From positions 1 to 64,000 of the forward strand of contig CAYOPE010000001.1 in the NCBI GenBank assembly GCA_964405805.1: a stretch of DNA of 64,000 nucleotides, written 5' to 3'. A program made the translations under genes and the position numbers. How positions within the stretch are numbered: position 1 is the first letter of the stretch; the number at the start of each line of letters is the position of its first letter. The notes under the pieces were generated by a model, which did not search any database, was not told the origin of the DNA, and was given only the letters and a program-made list of their open reading frames with translations. Below are positions 39,348-48,789 of the stretch, in pieces. This DNA is from CAYOPE01 sp964405805 (GTDB taxonomy: Bacteria; Patescibacteriota; Doudnabacteria; UBA920; O2-02-FULL-48-8).

Positions 39348-40744
39348 AATGCGTCTTTACCAAGTATGATTACAAAGTCAGCAAAGGAGCCAGAGTACGG
39401 CACGTCTGAGACAGTGAAGTTATAATGAGACTTTAAATAATCCAAAGTTTTAGGTTTGGTGCCGTGAGAATTGTCATAAAGAATCGTTTGGCTATAGGGC
39501 ACTTTGCCTTTGAAGCTCGTGAAATTCACAGTCAGACCAAGCTCTGAAAGTTTACTGAAAGTCGTGGCAGCCAGTCCGGTTTTGCTCGTGGAATTCTGTG
39601 CTTCGATGTCTGCATTTTCTTTTTTCAGTTTCGCCAGCTCAGGGGCCTTTACTAGAAATTCGTGGATATCGGTCAAGGTTTTTCCTTCACAAGGCTCAAC
39701 TACATACATGCGTGTAGGTTCTTCTGATAAAGCAGGTTCTGCGACTTTAGTGGCAGTCGTGGCATGAGTTTGTAGATCGACTAAGCCTGCACAAATCAGA
39801 TCATCTTGCGGCTCTAGCGAAAAAGAATAGATATTGTCACTACTGATCTGTTTGGCCAAATCAGCAAGCCTTTTGAGTTCATAAGGCTCAAGATTGGTTC
39901 GGAAATTTTCCGTAAAATCTTTGAGAAGATTATTAATCGTGGAAAGGCCGGTAAGATTTAGTTGTAGGATCTTGTTTTTCATAGCTACCAAGATTTTTTT
40001 CTGGCGCTCTGAGCGAGCAAAGTCTGATCCTTCGTTGTTTTCTTCAGAATGCCTGCTACGAGCAAAGATCAGAGCGGTCTTTCCGTCCATGTGCTGCGGG
40101 CCTTTCACAAATGTCACAGGCGCGAGATAACCAGTTGTATCATATGGATAGTCATTAGGGAAGGTCGCATCAGTAAAACTTCTATCTACTGTCACATCCA
40201 CACCGCCTAGATCGTTTACTGCTTGGACGAATCCTCTAAAGTCAATCACGGCATAATATGGAATCCGTAAGCCAGTAATTTTTTCTGCTACATCAATCGC
40301 TGCATCTCCTGCAGTATTCGGATCATCGCGGAAGGCATAAGCGTAGGCAGCGTTAACTTTGTTGTACCCGTATTTGGGTAGCTCCAAGGCAAAGTCTCTT
40401 GGGATTGAAATTAATGTTACTTCATTTGATTTAGTATCAATACTTGCGACAATCATAGTGTCGGTGAGATGCTCACCCTGATGACCCGCCCCACCGATAC
40501 CAAGCAGTAGAACATTGACAGTGCCCTGAGATTCACCCACTAATTCTTTATCTGAACTTAAAAACAAGCTGCTTACACGAGTGAAGATATTTCCATTTTT
40601 ACCAGTGAAAATTTTGTTGGTTCTACCGATCATGTTTAAAACGAACCAGGCGCCCATGCCAAGAACTAATAAAACTAGAGTTACTAGAATAACTTTTTTT
40701 TCGCATAGCCTACTAATTATACGTTTTTTAGCCCTTGTTTTCAA
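39344..40744 (-). CDS. LytR-CpsA-Psr (LCP) family protein
   Basis: 466 residues. N-terminal membrane anchor (VILVTLVLLVLGMGAWFVL), LCP catalytic domain with 'LLLGIGGAGHQGEHLTDTMIVASIDTKSNEVTLISIPRDF' and 'GGVDVTVDRSFTD', then a C-terminal LytR_C-type domain (about 390-460). LCP enzymes transfer undecaprenyl-linked glycopolymers to the cell wall. Upstream gene of the coupled LCP-der-pth operon. Confidence 0.92.
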   Translation of the reverse strand: MKTRAKKRIISRLCEKKVILVTLVLLVLGMGAWFVLNMIGRTNKIFTGKNGNIFTRVSSLFLSSDKELVGESQGTVNVLLLGIGGAGHQGEHLTDTMIVASIDTKSNEVTLISIPRDFALELPKYGYNKVNAAYAYAFRDDPNTAGDAAIDVAEKITGLRIPYYAVIDFRGFVQAVNDLGGVDVTVDRSFTDATFPNDYPYDTTGYLAPVTFVKGPQHMDGKTALIFARSRHSEENNEGSDFARSERQKKILVAMKNKILQLNLTGLSTINNLLKDFTENFRTNLEPYELKRLADLAKQISSDNIYSFSLEPQDDLICAGLVDLQTHATTATKVAEPALSEEPTRMYVVEPCEGKTLTDIHEFLVKAPELAKLKKENADIEAQNSTSKTGLAATTFSKLSELGLTVNFTSFKGKVPYSQTILYDNSHGTKPKTLDYLKSHYNFTVSDVPYSGSFADFVIILGKDAL

Positions 40745-40780
40745 TCCCGGATATCTGTTAAGCTAGTAAAGCACTTAAAA

Positions 40781-40855
40781 GGGCGGTTAGCTCAGCGGTA
40801 GAGCATTGCATTCACATTGCAGGGGCCACAGGTTCGAATCCTGTACCGCCCACCA
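40781..40855 (+). tRNA. tRNA-Val (anticodon CAC)
   Basis: GGGCGGT/ACCGCCC acceptor, GCTC..GAGC D-arm, anticodon loop TTCACAT within TTGCA/TGCAG, T-arm ACAGG-TTCGAAT-CCTGT, discriminator A, encoded CCA. Confidence 0.96.
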
Positions 40856-40866
40856 GGGAAATTTCT

Positions 40867-41496
40867 ATGATTGAACCAGAAAATCAAGATCGAAGTAATA
40901 ATGTTTTTGGAGGCTTTGCCTCAGGATTGCTTTTGCTTTGGGATTTTTTGAAAATTGTGATAATTGCCCTAGTTATCATCGTCCCGATTCGGTACTTTGT
41001 ATTCCAGCCTTTCATCGTTTCTGGCTCTTCCATGGAACCCAATTTTCAAAACGGCCAATACCTGATTATCGATGAATTAACTTATAATTTTAAACAGCCG
41101 CAACGAGGACAGGTTGTGGTCATGCATTATCCACGTAACCCGAAAGAATTTTTTATCAAACGAATCGTCGGTTTACCTGGTGAGAAAATTCAGATTGATA
41201 ATGGCAAGGTTACAATTTATAACGATGAACATCCCCAAGGTGTTATCATTAGCGAGCCTTACCTACCAAATCAAGGTTTGACTTTTCCGCAAGATACTTC
41301 AGTAGTGGGAGGAAATAAAATTTTGACTTTGGGATCGGACGAGTATTTTATGTTAGGCGACAACAGGCTTGCTTCTTCTGACTCCCGGACCTGGGGTGTT
41401 CTGGCGCGAAAGTATATGGTTGGAAGAGTTTGGCTAAGAGTTCTGCCAATTAGTGAATTTGGAGTGTTTAATCATTTACCAGCTTATAGCTTTTAG
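40867..41496 (+). CDS. lepB: Signal peptidase I
   Basis: 209 residues. One membrane anchor (about 20-45), catalytic Ser in SGSSMEPN, catalytic Lys in FIKRIVGLPGEK, and the GDNRLASSDSR box. Cleaves signal peptides outside the membrane. Starts 11 bases after tRNA-Val. Confidence 0.97.
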   Translation: MIEPENQDRSNNVFGGFASGLLLLWDFLKIVIIALVIIVPIRYFVFQPFIVSGSSMEPNFQNGQYLIIDELTYNFKQPQRGQVVVMHYPRNPKEFFIKRIVGLPGEKIQIDNGKVTIYNDEHPQGVIISEPYLPNQGLTFPQDTSVVGGNKILTLGSDEYFMLGDNRLASSDSRTWGVLARKYMVGRVWLRVLPISEFGVFNHLPAYSF

Positions 41497-41505
41497 TATT
41501 AATAA

Positions 41506-41579
41506 CGAAAAAAATTAGGTGCGCAGGTTGAATCCAGGGTTATATCAAGCAGTCCTCAACCGAGCACGAATTTTTTTCG
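41506..41579 (+). terminator. Long palindrome/terminator after lepB
   Basis: CGAAAAAAATT pairs with AATTTTTTTCG across GTGC..GGTTGA/TCAACC..GCAC, giving a nested hairpin ending in T7. Confidence 0.65.
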
Positions 41580-41648
41580 AGAGGAGTAATAAGTCGACCA
41601 TAGCGTATTTTGCAAAGCAAAATTGCGAAGGTTCGACCAATTACGACA

Positions 41649-42929
41649 ATGGGGCGGCCAAGAAAACTCACACCCACAATTGAAAAGGCGCCACCGAAAT
41701 TAGCCGGAGCCAATGATTTACTACCAGAGCACCATCTGTCCTGGGAAGTGTTTTTAGAAAAATTGACTCATACCGCTCATAATTTCGGTTACAGCAAAAT
41801 CGAAACTCCGATTTTCGAGGACGCTCGACTGTTTAGCTTCTGGTCACAGGGAAAAGACCAGCTTTTGACCACGCAAGATGCGAAGGGCGGTGCGATTGCG
41901 GCCAAGCCAACCAATATTTTTAGCTTGGTGCGTGCTTATCTCGAGTATCATTTTCCAGAGCGAGAAAAAGTCAGTAAGTGGTATTATCATTCGCCAGTCA
42001 ACTGGGTCAGTCCCACGCACGAAATCAAACAAACTGAAGAGTATGGTTTTCAAGTTTTCGGCGCTTTTGCCCCGATCGCTGATGCTCAGATGATCAATTT
42101 GTTGCAACGTTTATTTTCTGATCTGGGGCTGAAAAATTTGTCTTTAGAAATAAACAACATTGGCTGCATCGAGTGTCAGCCAGCTTATGCTGAGCAGCTG
42201 AAAAATTATTTTAAAGACAAAAAATACGATTTGTGTGAAAATTGTTTGGATTATCTAGAAAACAATCAGCCGCTTCAAATTTTGGCATGCACGAATTTAT
42301 CTTGTCATACGGTAGCCTCAGAAGCTCCAACTTTGATTGATTTTTTGTGTGAAAATTGTCGTAAACATTTCATTGGAGTTTTGGAAGGTTTAGATGAATT
42401 GGGTCTTGTGTACAATTTGAATCCGAAAGTGATCGGTAAACCGTGGTCTCGAAAAACTGTTTTCGAAATCCGATTTCGTGGCGAAACTGGCGATGCGGTG
42501 CTAGGCAGTGGCGGCCATGCGGACGATCTGATTCAAAGTTTGGGAGGACTACCGACTACAGCGCTAGGATTTTCTGGCACGATAGACATGATCATGTCTT
42601 CTTTCGAGCTGGCTAATGTCAAATTTAGTACCAAGCAGCAAGTCGATGTGTTTTTGGTCCCCCTAGGTGACCTAGCTGCGAAAAAAACTCTCAGATTGTT
42701 TACTGAGCTTTGGAATCAGAACATCATGGCTTCAGAATTTTCAGGACCGGGATCGATAAAAACTCAGCTGAAGCTAGCTGAATCGAACAAAGTTAGTATT
42801 GCTTTGATCATTGGACAAAAAGAAGCACGGGAAGGTACTGTCATCCTCCGTGATGTCCGCTCAGGCATGCAGGAGCTGTTTACTTACGAGCGAATCATTG
42901 AGGAAGTGAAGAAGCGGCTTGGCAAATAG
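41649..42929 (+). CDS. HisRS-like paralogue, probably not a canonical synthetase
   Basis: 426 residues from ATG 41649 (an in-frame TTG at 41610 is the alternative). Class II HisRS architecture with N-terminal core, the cysteine-rich insertion typical of bacterial-type HisRS (CIECQPAYAEQL..LCENCLDYLE..CTNLSCH..LCENCRKHF), motif 3-like 'ALGFSGTIDMIMSSF' and a C-terminal anticodon-binding domain. Motif 2 reads WYYHSPVNWVSPTHEIKQTEEYGFQ and lacks the invariant arginine of fRxE. The functional-looking HisRS is at 61260. It may be a regulator or a tRNA-binding paralogue. Confidence 0.8.
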   Translation: MGRPRKLTPTIEKAPPKLAGANDLLPEHHLSWEVFLEKLTHTAHNFGYSKIETPIFEDARLFSFWSQGKDQLLTTQDAKGGAIAAKPTNIFSLVRAYLEYHFPEREKVSKWYYHSPVNWVSPTHEIKQTEEYGFQVFGAFAPIADAQMINLLQRLFSDLGLKNLSLEINNIGCIECQPAYAEQLKNYFKDKKYDLCENCLDYLENNQPLQILACTNLSCHTVASEAPTLIDFLCENCRKHFIGVLEGLDELGLVYNLNPKVIGKPWSRKTVFEIRFRGETGDAVLGSGGHADDLIQSLGGLPTTALGFSGTIDMIMSSFELANVKFSTKQQVDVFLVPLGDLAAKKTLRLFTELWNQNIMASEFSGPGSIKTQLKLAESNKVSIALIIGQKEAREGTVILRDVRSGMQELFTYERIIEEVKKRLGK

Positions 42930-42962
42930 TCCAAAATGTGTTATATATAGTGTGAAAGAGAG

Positions 42963-43211
42963 GTGAGTTTTTTGGTAGAAGTGAAAAGAAAAGAGAATGA
43001 ATCGTTTGAATCCCTGCTTCGGCGCTTTAATCGCAAGATTCAGCAAAGCGGTGTTTTGGTTCGTGCTCGCAAGATCAGATTTTTCGTGCCGAGCAAGTCT
43101 CGAAATCTACTTCGTGAAGATGCGGCTCGTAGAGCTGTCAATCGCGAGAAGCGTGAAGAATTGAAAAAACTCGGCAAGCTGCCGACCAAAACCACATTCA
43201 GGCGACGCTAG
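42963..43211 (+). CDS. rpsU: Ribosomal protein S21
   Basis: 82 residues with a GTG start; TTG at 42972 (LVEVKRKE) is equally possible given GAGAGGTGAG just upstream. S21 pattern 'NESFESLLRRFNRKIQQSGVLVRARKIRFFVPSKSRNLLREDAARRAV' with a basic tail. Part of the 30S platform near the anti-Shine-Dalgarno; S21 is missing from several CPR groups, so its presence is informative. Confidence 0.92.
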   Translation: MSFLVEVKRKENESFESLLRRFNRKIQQSGVLVRARKIRFFVPSKSRNLLREDAARRAVNREKREELKKLGKLPTKTTFRRR

Positions 43212-43216
43212 GTCGC

Positions 43217-43340
43217 TCGGATGACTGCAAAAAATGACGGTCTAAAATTTACTAGGCATAAATTTTAGACCTAAGTCATCGGCCTCGTTGCGGCGAAGCA
43301 ACTTCGGCCTCTGAATTCATTTTTATGCAGCATCCTCGCT
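43217..43340. repeat. 124-bp nested palindrome (MITE-like)
   Basis: Outer arms CGGATGACTGCAAAAAATGA and TCATTTTTATGCAGCATCCTCG. Within lie a perfect GGTCTAAAATTTA/TAAATTTTAGACC hairpin (43240-43273) and a GTTGC/GCAAC hairpin. No gene inside. Confidence 0.7.
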
Positions 43341-43355
43341 TAAGAAAAAAATTGT

Positions 43356-43793
43356 ATGCTTTTAGAACAAATTGATCAAGATCTCACGGCTGCTTTGAAA
43401 GCCAAAAATGAAGTTGTAGTCACATCGCTTCGCAATTTGAAGGCTGCGATAAAAAATTTGGAGTTGGAGAAAAATAAACCACTTACTGACGAAGATGTCT
43501 CAGGCGTGATGGCGAAGAAAGTTAAGCAGCACAAAGATTCGATCGAGAGTTTCAAAGCAGGCAATAGGCCTGACTTGGTAGCCATAGAAGAAGCACAAAT
43601 GCAAGTACTTGTCGCTTACCTGCCGAAACAAATGGGTGAAGCTGAACTCACGGCGATTGTGAAAGAAGTTATCGCAAGTCTCAGCGCCCAAGCATCTGAT
43701 TTCGGCAAAGTCATGAAAGAAGTAGTAGGTAAGGTCAAAGGCCGCGCAGACGGCAATATGATTTCTAAAATCGTCAAAGAAAATTTAAAATAA
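43356..43793 (+). CDS. yqeY: GatB/YqeY domain protein
   Basis: 145 residues. YqeY pattern: 'LLEQIDQDLTAALKAKNEVVVTSLRNLKAAIKNLELEK' and 'YLPKQMGEAELTAIVKEVIA...MKEVVGKVKGRADGNMISKIVKENL'. The domain is the tRNA-binding tail of GatB as a free-standing protein; its function in cells is not settled. Follows rpsU, a common arrangement. Confidence 0.92.
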   Translation: MLLEQIDQDLTAALKAKNEVVVTSLRNLKAAIKNLELEKNKPLTDEDVSGVMAKKVKQHKDSIESFKAGNRPDLVAIEEAQMQVLVAYLPKQMGEAELTAIVKEVIASLSAQASDFGKVMKEVVGKVKGRADGNMISKIVKENLK

Positions 43794-43794
43794 A

Positions 43795-43890
43795 CCCCCA
43801 CACCAAAGGGGAATGAATATTTGAAATATGTTTAAAAATAAAAAAATTAATATGCTCCCACGAATAAAGTTAGAGCATTTGGTGTGGGGG
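43795..43890 (+). promoter_or_regulatory. Long hairpin that can hide the ftsA ribosome-binding site
   Basis: CCCCCACACCAAA (43795-43807) pairs perfectly with TTTGGTGTGGGGG (43878-43890) around an AT-rich 70-base loop. The 3' arm contains the only purine-rich stretch before ATG 43896. It also follows the yqeY stop closely. Confidence 0.65.
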
Positions 43891-43895
43891 TAAAC

Positions 43896-45143
43896 ATGGC
43901 GCGCGAACAAATATTTGTGGGCCTCGATATCGGATCATCCATGATCCGAGTGGTGGTCGGAAAGCAAGAATCAGAGCTAGGCACACCTAGTATTATTGGC
44001 GTTGGCGAAGCCACCTCTGCTGGCATTCGTAGAGGCGTGATTGTCGACATTGACGAAGCCGTATCCTCGATCTCAGAAGCGCTAGAAAAAGCCGAACGCA
44101 TGACTGGACTGACTATCGACCATGCTGTGGTCTCTGTCGGAGGTGCGCAAATCACGTCCCAGGAAAGCCACGGCGTGATTGCTGTGGCTCGGGCTGATGG
44201 GGAGATTACCGAAAACGATGTTGTGAGAGTCGTCGACGCTTCGCAAGCCATTTCCATTCCAGCAAATAGAGAAATTCTCCATGTCATCCCGAAAAATTTC
44301 ACAGTGGATGGTCAGACTGGAATCAAAGATCCAGTGGGCATGTCAGGAATTCGCCTGGAAGTCGACAGCCAGATCATTCAGGCCTCAGTGCCATTTATAA
44401 AAAACCTGACCAAGTGCATCATGCAGGCAGGACTTGAGATTGATGACTTGGTTTTATCACCTCTTGCCGCTGCTCAAGCAGTTTTGAGTAAAAAGCAAAA
44501 AGAATTAGGCGTGGGATTAGTTGATCTCGGCGGCGGGACCACTGGTCTGATCGTTTTTGAAGAAGGCGATCTGGTTTCTTCCACGATTTTGCCAGTAGGC
44601 AGCATGCATATCACGAATGATTTAGCTATCGGCCTTCGCACTTCTGTGGATGCTGCGGAAAAAATCAAGCTCCAGTACGGCCAGGCCGAGATGCGGGAAG
44701 TGAAAAAAGATTTGGATGTGGATTTGGCCAAAATCGACAGGCAAGAAGAAGGAAAGGTGTCAGTTAAGCACATCGCTGAGATCATTGAGGCGCGTTTGGA
44801 AGAGACTTTTGAGCTTGTAAATAAAGAATTGAAGAAAATCAACAAAGACGGCCAGCTGCCAGCTGGAATTGTCTTGACAGGTGGTGGCGCAAAACTTCCC
44901 GGTGTGGTAGAATTAGCCAAAAAGCAGTTGCGTTTACCAGTAGTCAGTGGTCTTCCGGGTTCAGTGACTACTGTCATTGACCGAGTCGATGACCCATCGT
45001 TTGCTACAGCAGTAGGTTTGGTCCTCTGGGCCAATGAATTTTTACTCGGCAGCAGTCGCACTGTAAATAAATTTGCTCGCAAGGTCCTAGAAAACGATAC
45101 AGTGAACAATTTACGGAAATGGTTTAAGAGTTTTCTCCCATGA
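43896..45143 (+). CDS. ftsA: FtsA, cell-division actin homologue
   Basis: 415 residues from ATG 43896. Actin-like ATPase: [19 protein letters not shown] domain around 85-165, '[20 protein letters not shown]', '[14 protein letters not shown]', and a C-terminal amphipathic end ([12 protein letters not shown]) for membrane binding. Tethers FtsZ to the membrane. Overlaps ftsZ by four bases. The start is preceded by a hairpin arm rather than a free Shine-Dalgarno. Confidence 0.96.
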   Translation: MAREQIFVGLDIGSSMIRVVVGKQESELGTPSIIGVGEATSAGIRRGVIVDIDEAVSSISEALEKAERMTGLTIDHAVVSVGGAQITSQESHGVIAVARADGEITENDVVRVVDASQAISIPANREILHVIPKNFTVDGQTGIKDPVGMSGIRLEVDSQIIQASVPFIKNLTKCIMQAGLEIDDLVLSPLAAAQAVLSKKQKELGVGLVDLGGGTTGLIVFEEGDLVSSTILPVGSMHITNDLAIGLRTSVDAAEKIKLQYGQAEMREVKKDLDVDLAKIDRQEEGKVSVKHIAEIIEARLEETFELVNKELKKINKDGQLPAGIVLTGGGAKLPGVVELAKKQLRLPVVSGLPGSVTTVIDRVDDPSFATAVGLVLWANEFLLGSSRTVNKFARKVLENDTVNNLRKWFKSFLP

Positions 45144-46282
45144 AATTAAGATCCCAACAAGTGAGTCCCAAAATTCAAACTTTTGCTCGAATTAAAGTTA
45201 TCGGCGTGGGCGGCTCAGGCCACAATGCCATCCATCGCATGATGGAAACCGGTATTCATGGTGTGGAATTTGTCGCTATCAACACTGATGCACAAGCGCT
45301 TCACAATTCCGAAGCTGATTATAAAATTCATATCGGAAAAACTTTGACTCGTGGTCTTGGCGCTGGTATGAATCCAGACATTGGTCGTGCTGCAGCAGAA
45401 GAATCCAAAGATGAGATCCTAGATGTCATTCGGAACGCTGACATGGTCTTTATCACTTGTGGTCTTGGTGGTGGTACTGGTACTGGCGCTGCTCCAGTCG
45501 TGGCCGAGCTTGCGAAGAAGACTGGCATTCTGACCGTAGGTGTAGTCACCAGGCCATTTGCTTTTGAGGGTCTGAAGCGAAAAGAGATTGCTGAGAAGGG
45601 CCTAGATCAGCTCAAGCAGCATGTCGATACCATAATCGTCATTCCGAATGATCGAATTTTACAAATTATTGATAAAAAAACTTCGCTTCTTGATGCTTTC
45701 CGTACTGTGGATGATGTTCTGCACCAAGGTGTGGCTGGAATTTCGGATTTGATCACTACACCTGGCATGATCAATGTTGACTTTGCTGATGTGAAGGCAG
45801 TCATGCAGAATGCAGGCTCAGCACTTATGGGCATTGGCCGCGGCACTGGCGAAAATCGAGCCATGGATGCAGCCAGAGCAGCAATTGATTCGCCATTACT
45901 CGAACTTTCTATTGACGGGGCACGTGGAGTCCTCTTTAACATCACTAGCGGCAAGGATTTGAGCATGTATGAGGTGGAAGAAGCCGCGAAATTTATTACC
46001 AAATCAGTGGATCCAGATGCAAAAATTATTTTTGGCGCAGTTATCGACGATGAGATGGACGAAGAAGTGAAGATTACTGTGGTCGCCACAGGTTTTTCCG
46101 CCGGAGGCGGATCCGCCTATGGCGGAGATGATACATATAAACGACGGGAAGAACCCATGAAGACTGAAGTGAAGAAGCCGGTGTTTGCACCGAAAGTCAT
46201 TGAAGAAGAACCAGAGCATCACGACACTTCAGATCAAGACGAACTCGAGATCCCAGCGTTTATACGAAAGAAGATTAAATAG
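45140..46282 (+). CDS. ftsZ: FtsZ, cell-division tubulin homologue
   Basis: 380 residues. [17 protein letters not shown], tubulin signature [10 protein letters not shown], '[11 protein letters not shown]' (T7 loop, catalytic Asp) and the C-terminal peptide '[14 protein letters not shown]'. Forms the Z ring with FtsA. The variable linker begins with [12 protein letters not shown], encoded by a palindromic repeat shared with dnaJ. Coupled to ftsA (ATGA). Confidence 0.98.
   Translation: MKLRSQQVSPKIQTFARIKVIGVGGSGHNAIHRMMETGIHGVEFVAINTDAQALHNSEADYKIHIGKTLTRGLGAGMNPDIGRAAAEESKDEILDVIRNADMVFITCGLGGGTGTGAAPVVAELAKKTGILTVGVVTRPFAFEGLKRKEIAEKGLDQLKQHVDTIIVIPNDRILQIIDKKTSLLDAFRTVDDVLHQGVAGISDLITTPGMINVDFADVKAVMQNAGSALMGIGRGTGENRAMDAARAAIDSPLLELSIDGARGVLFNITSGKDLSMYEVEEAAKFITKSVDPDAKIIFGAVIDDEMDEEVKITVVATGFSAGGGSAYGGDDTYKRREEPMKTEVKKPVFAPKVIEEEPEHHDTSDQDELEIPAFIRKKIK
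46095..46126. repeat. Double palindrome inside ftsZ
   Basis: TCCGCCGGAGGCGGA followed by TCCGCCTATGGCGGA, in frame at the start of the FtsZ linker; first part identical to the dnaJ copy. Confidence 0.75.
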
Positions 46283-46301
46283 TCACGTATCACGTAACAA
46301 A

Positions 46302-46327
46302 ACCACGTTCAGGCGTGGTTTTTTGAT
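46302..46327 (+). terminator. Terminator after ftsZ
   Basis: AAACCACG/CGTGGTTT around TTCAGG, then T run. Confidence 0.9.
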
Positions 46328-46399
46328 TTTCGACTTTATGCTATGCTACGGCTAACATAAACACTCATGGCCAAACAAAAACCAGGCCAGAGGAGGAAA

Positions 46400-47032
46400 A
46401 TGAAGACTTATAGCAACGTCGTTCTTGTCGATCACCCAGTGGCGCATGATGCGCTACGGATTCTGCGCGACAAGAACACCGAGCCTGCTGCTTTTCGAGC
46501 AGCAGCGATGCGCATCAGCCTGATCCTGGCTGCAGAGGCTCTCCGGGAGGCTCCGACTGAAGAGAGAGTCGTGCAAACCCCGCTGGCGGAAGCAGCTGCT
46601 CAGAGCCTCAAAGACATCGTGGTCGTGCCAGTGTTGCGCGCAGGTCTCGGCATGCTCGACGCCGTCTTGCAGCTGGCGCCAAACGCCCACGTCGGTCACA
46701 TCGGATTGCAGCGAGACGAAGTGACGGCCGTGGCGTCGCAGTACTACCTGAAACTACCGCCAAATCTCGAGAGCTCTCTCGTTCTGCTGGTTGACCCCAT
46801 GCTCGCCACCGGCGGCAGCGCTGTGGCAGCAGTTGATCTTCTGAAACTCGCAGGAGCCACGAACATCAGGATGATCTGCATCGTGGCGGCTCCTGAGGGC
46901 ATCGCACTCATGACCGAGAAGCATTCGGATGTCACGATCTATACGCCTGCAGTGGACAGTCATCTGAACGACCAAAAGTACATCGTGCCGGGTCTCGGTG
47001 ACTTCGGCGACCGACTCTACGGCACATTCTAG
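46400..47032 (+). CDS. upp: Uracil phosphoribosyltransferase
   Basis: 210 residues from ATG 46400 (AGAGGAGG upstream; an ATG at 46367 would put it inside the gene). Family motifs: VVPVLRAGLGMLDAV, the PRPP loop 'LVDPMLATGGSAVAAVDLLK', and 'YIVPGLGDFGDRLYGT' at the C-terminus. Converts uracil and PRPP to UMP (pyrimidine salvage). First gene of the GC-richer 46.4-53.0 kb block. Confidence 0.97.
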   Translation: MKTYSNVVLVDHPVAHDALRILRDKNTEPAAFRAAAMRISLILAAEALREAPTEERVVQTPLAEAAAQSLKDIVVVPVLRAGLGMLDAVLQLAPNAHVGHIGLQRDEVTAVASQYYLKLPPNLESSLVLLVDPMLATGGSAVAAVDLLKLAGATNIRMICIVAAPEGIALMTEKHSDVTIYTPAVDSHLNDQKYIVPGLGDFGDRLYGTF

Positions 47033-47075
47033 AACTAAAAGCACAAGGGCCGATCAATAGTGGTCGGCTCGAGGA

Positions 47076-47110
47076 AGTGTGGTTCACAGCAGCCACGCTT
47101 TTCTTTTTGC
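47076..47110 (+). terminator. Terminator after upp
   Basis: GTGTGGTT..AGCCACGC hairpin followed by TTTTCTTTTT; another hairpin, GGCCGA..TCGGCT, just before it (47050-47072). Confidence 0.7.
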
Positions 47111-47219
47111 TTTTTTTCTATTTTATAATTATAGTAACCGCAACGGAAACCTGTCTGCCGACAGGCAGGCGAAAGTTTTCAGGGTGCTATCAGCACCTTT
47201 ACAGAAAGGTTGGAGGAAG

Positions 47220-48719
47220 ATGGACAAGCTTAACGCGGTCGAAGTTGGTCAGCATATGGCAAATATTGGCGTCATGGGTGATGCCTGCGGCGGAGTTCAG
47301 ATCGACATCGCCGTGGCCTATCGTCAGACGCCGGAAGGACTGGTCGAAGGAACGACATGCGACCATGACTGCACGAACAACGAAGGCTGTGGCAATTACG
47401 ACTGCCCGGCTCACTACAGCGCTCCTGGAAACAGAGGTTTGAAAATCACGAGCATGGCGCCGGCTGATGTCATGCTGGACCGGATCACCAACGCTGTCTG
47501 GGGAGTACGCCGGGCCGTGGAGCGGTTTCTGGAAGTTGATTACCACGGCTTCTGTTACACGTCTGAGATTCGTGACGAAGTCGTGAAAGGTGTGATCGAG
47601 AGCCGGCTGCGCATGGGCAAGGTCATCGTGAATGTCTTTGGCGGCGAGCCGCTTCTCTACCCGCACTTCCTTCAGCTCGAAGGGGCGCTGATGGACCGCG
47701 GTTACACGTTGAACGTCACGACCACGGGGGACAAATGGCTCGATCCGAAGTTCGCCAAGGCCATGGAAGACATCGAGCCCACTGTGCTGGCATTGAGCCT
47801 GGATGATCTGACGATTCCGGAACTCCGGCGCCTCTCGAAGCTCACGCCCGAGCAGATCAAGCAGGAATGGAAAGCTCTCAGGGCGAAAAACCCCAAGCAT
47901 GGGCAGGCGCTCAAAGCCCTCGAAGCCGTTTACGTCTTCGCGTACTACAAGGAACGTGGCGGCTATCCCAAGGGCAAGAAGCTCCTGGCCAACGCGGTGG
48001 TCCACAAAGGCAACCTGTCTCACATTCGCGACATGTTCGAGGTCGTGGCTGAAGTCGCTCCGGGGATCGTGTTCAATCCGTACGCAGGTCAGGCTGCGTT
48101 CGACCACGATGAAACAACCGGCCTGCGGCGTCGTGGAGAATTCGGCGCCGACGAAGTCCAGCAGTTCTCGGATTTCGTGGACTGGTCGATTTCGGAAAGC
48201 AAGCGGCCGGATGGTGTGATCGTCAAACGTTTGCCGCACTGGCTCCTGCATCGGGCAGCACTCGATGTTCACGAAGGTAAGACACGGGAGCAGTCCGACG
48301 CCATCGCTGGGTGGAACTCCTGGCGCTGTCACAATCACGTGGGCGCGGGATTCTTCATGCAAGTCGGTCGATCACCGAAAGTGCGGATACCGAATCAGCC
48401 GCAGGTGATTTCGATTCAGGGCCTGCACGGAAAGACCGGCAGTAACGGCCAAGTCTATCCGGGCGGGCATCTGGGGTGCTTCTGGGATCCGACGACCGTA
48501 ACCCAGGACGGACAGTACCACGACCAGATGGAGGTCATGGATTACCTGCACTACGGCATGAAATCTCTCGCGCAGAAGTCTGCTGATCCCTGTCCCGGAT
48601 GCCGAATGCCGCGGCTTGACTCACTCCATCTCGTGATCCTCGAGGCAGGGATTCCGACTGACGATCCGACGCTGAAGAACCGGTATCTGAATCTGCGTCG
48701 AGAGCACGCCGGGTTCTAA
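47220..48719 (+). CDS. Radical SAM-like protein with unusual cysteine spacing
   Basis: 499 residues from ATG 47220 (GGAGG upstream; the open frame extends back to 47079 across a terminator and a palindrome). The N-terminal cysteine group is Cys47-x3-Cys51-x5-Cys57-x4-Cys62, not the canonical Cx3Cx2C, but the SAM-binding GGEP motif (141-144) and 'GYTLNVTTTG' are clear. The C-terminal part has more Cys (WRCHNH, LGCFWDP, CPGCRMP), which may hold a second cluster as in SPASM-type enzymes. Substrate unknown. Monocistronic with a strong terminator, between upp and the purine genes. Confidence 0.75.
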   Translation: MDKLNAVEVGQHMANIGVMGDACGGVQIDIAVAYRQTPEGLVEGTTCDHDCTNNEGCGNYDCPAHYSAPGNRGLKITSMAPADVMLDRITNAVWGVRRAVERFLEVDYHGFCYTSEIRDEVVKGVIESRLRMGKVIVNVFGGEPLLYPHFLQLEGALMDRGYTLNVTTTGDKWLDPKFAKAMEDIEPTVLALSLDDLTIPELRRLSKLTPEQIKQEWKALRAKNPKHGQALKALEAVYVFAYYKERGGYPKGKKLLANAVVHKGNLSHIRDMFEVVAEVAPGIVFNPYAGQAAFDHDETTGLRRRGEFGADEVQQFSDFVDWSISESKRPDGVIVKRLPHWLLHRAALDVHEGKTREQSDAIAGWNSWRCHNHVGAGFFMQVGRSPKVRIPNQPQVISIQGLHGKTGSNGQVYPGGHLGCFWDPTTVTQDGQYHDQMEVMDYLHYGMKSLAQKSADPCPGCRMPRLDSLHLVILEAGIPTDDPTLKNRYLNLRREHAGF

Positions 48720-48748
48720 ACGTAAATGGAGGACGGATGAAGAGACTG

Positions 48749-48786
48749 GCGGGTGCGCGTAGCGATTACGCGCCCCGCCTTTTTTC
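48749..48786 (+). terminator. Terminator after the radical SAM gene
   Basis: GGCGGG-TGCGCGT pairs with ACGCGC-CCCGCC, then T6. Confidence 0.9.
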
Positions 48787-48789
48787 ATT

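Noticed and set aside
47199..48362. Long open frame of 387 codons on the minus strand
   Set aside because: It lies wholly antisense to the radical SAM gene, has no Shine-Dalgarno and shows no protein-like motifs; GC-rich coding DNA often leaves the opposite strand open.
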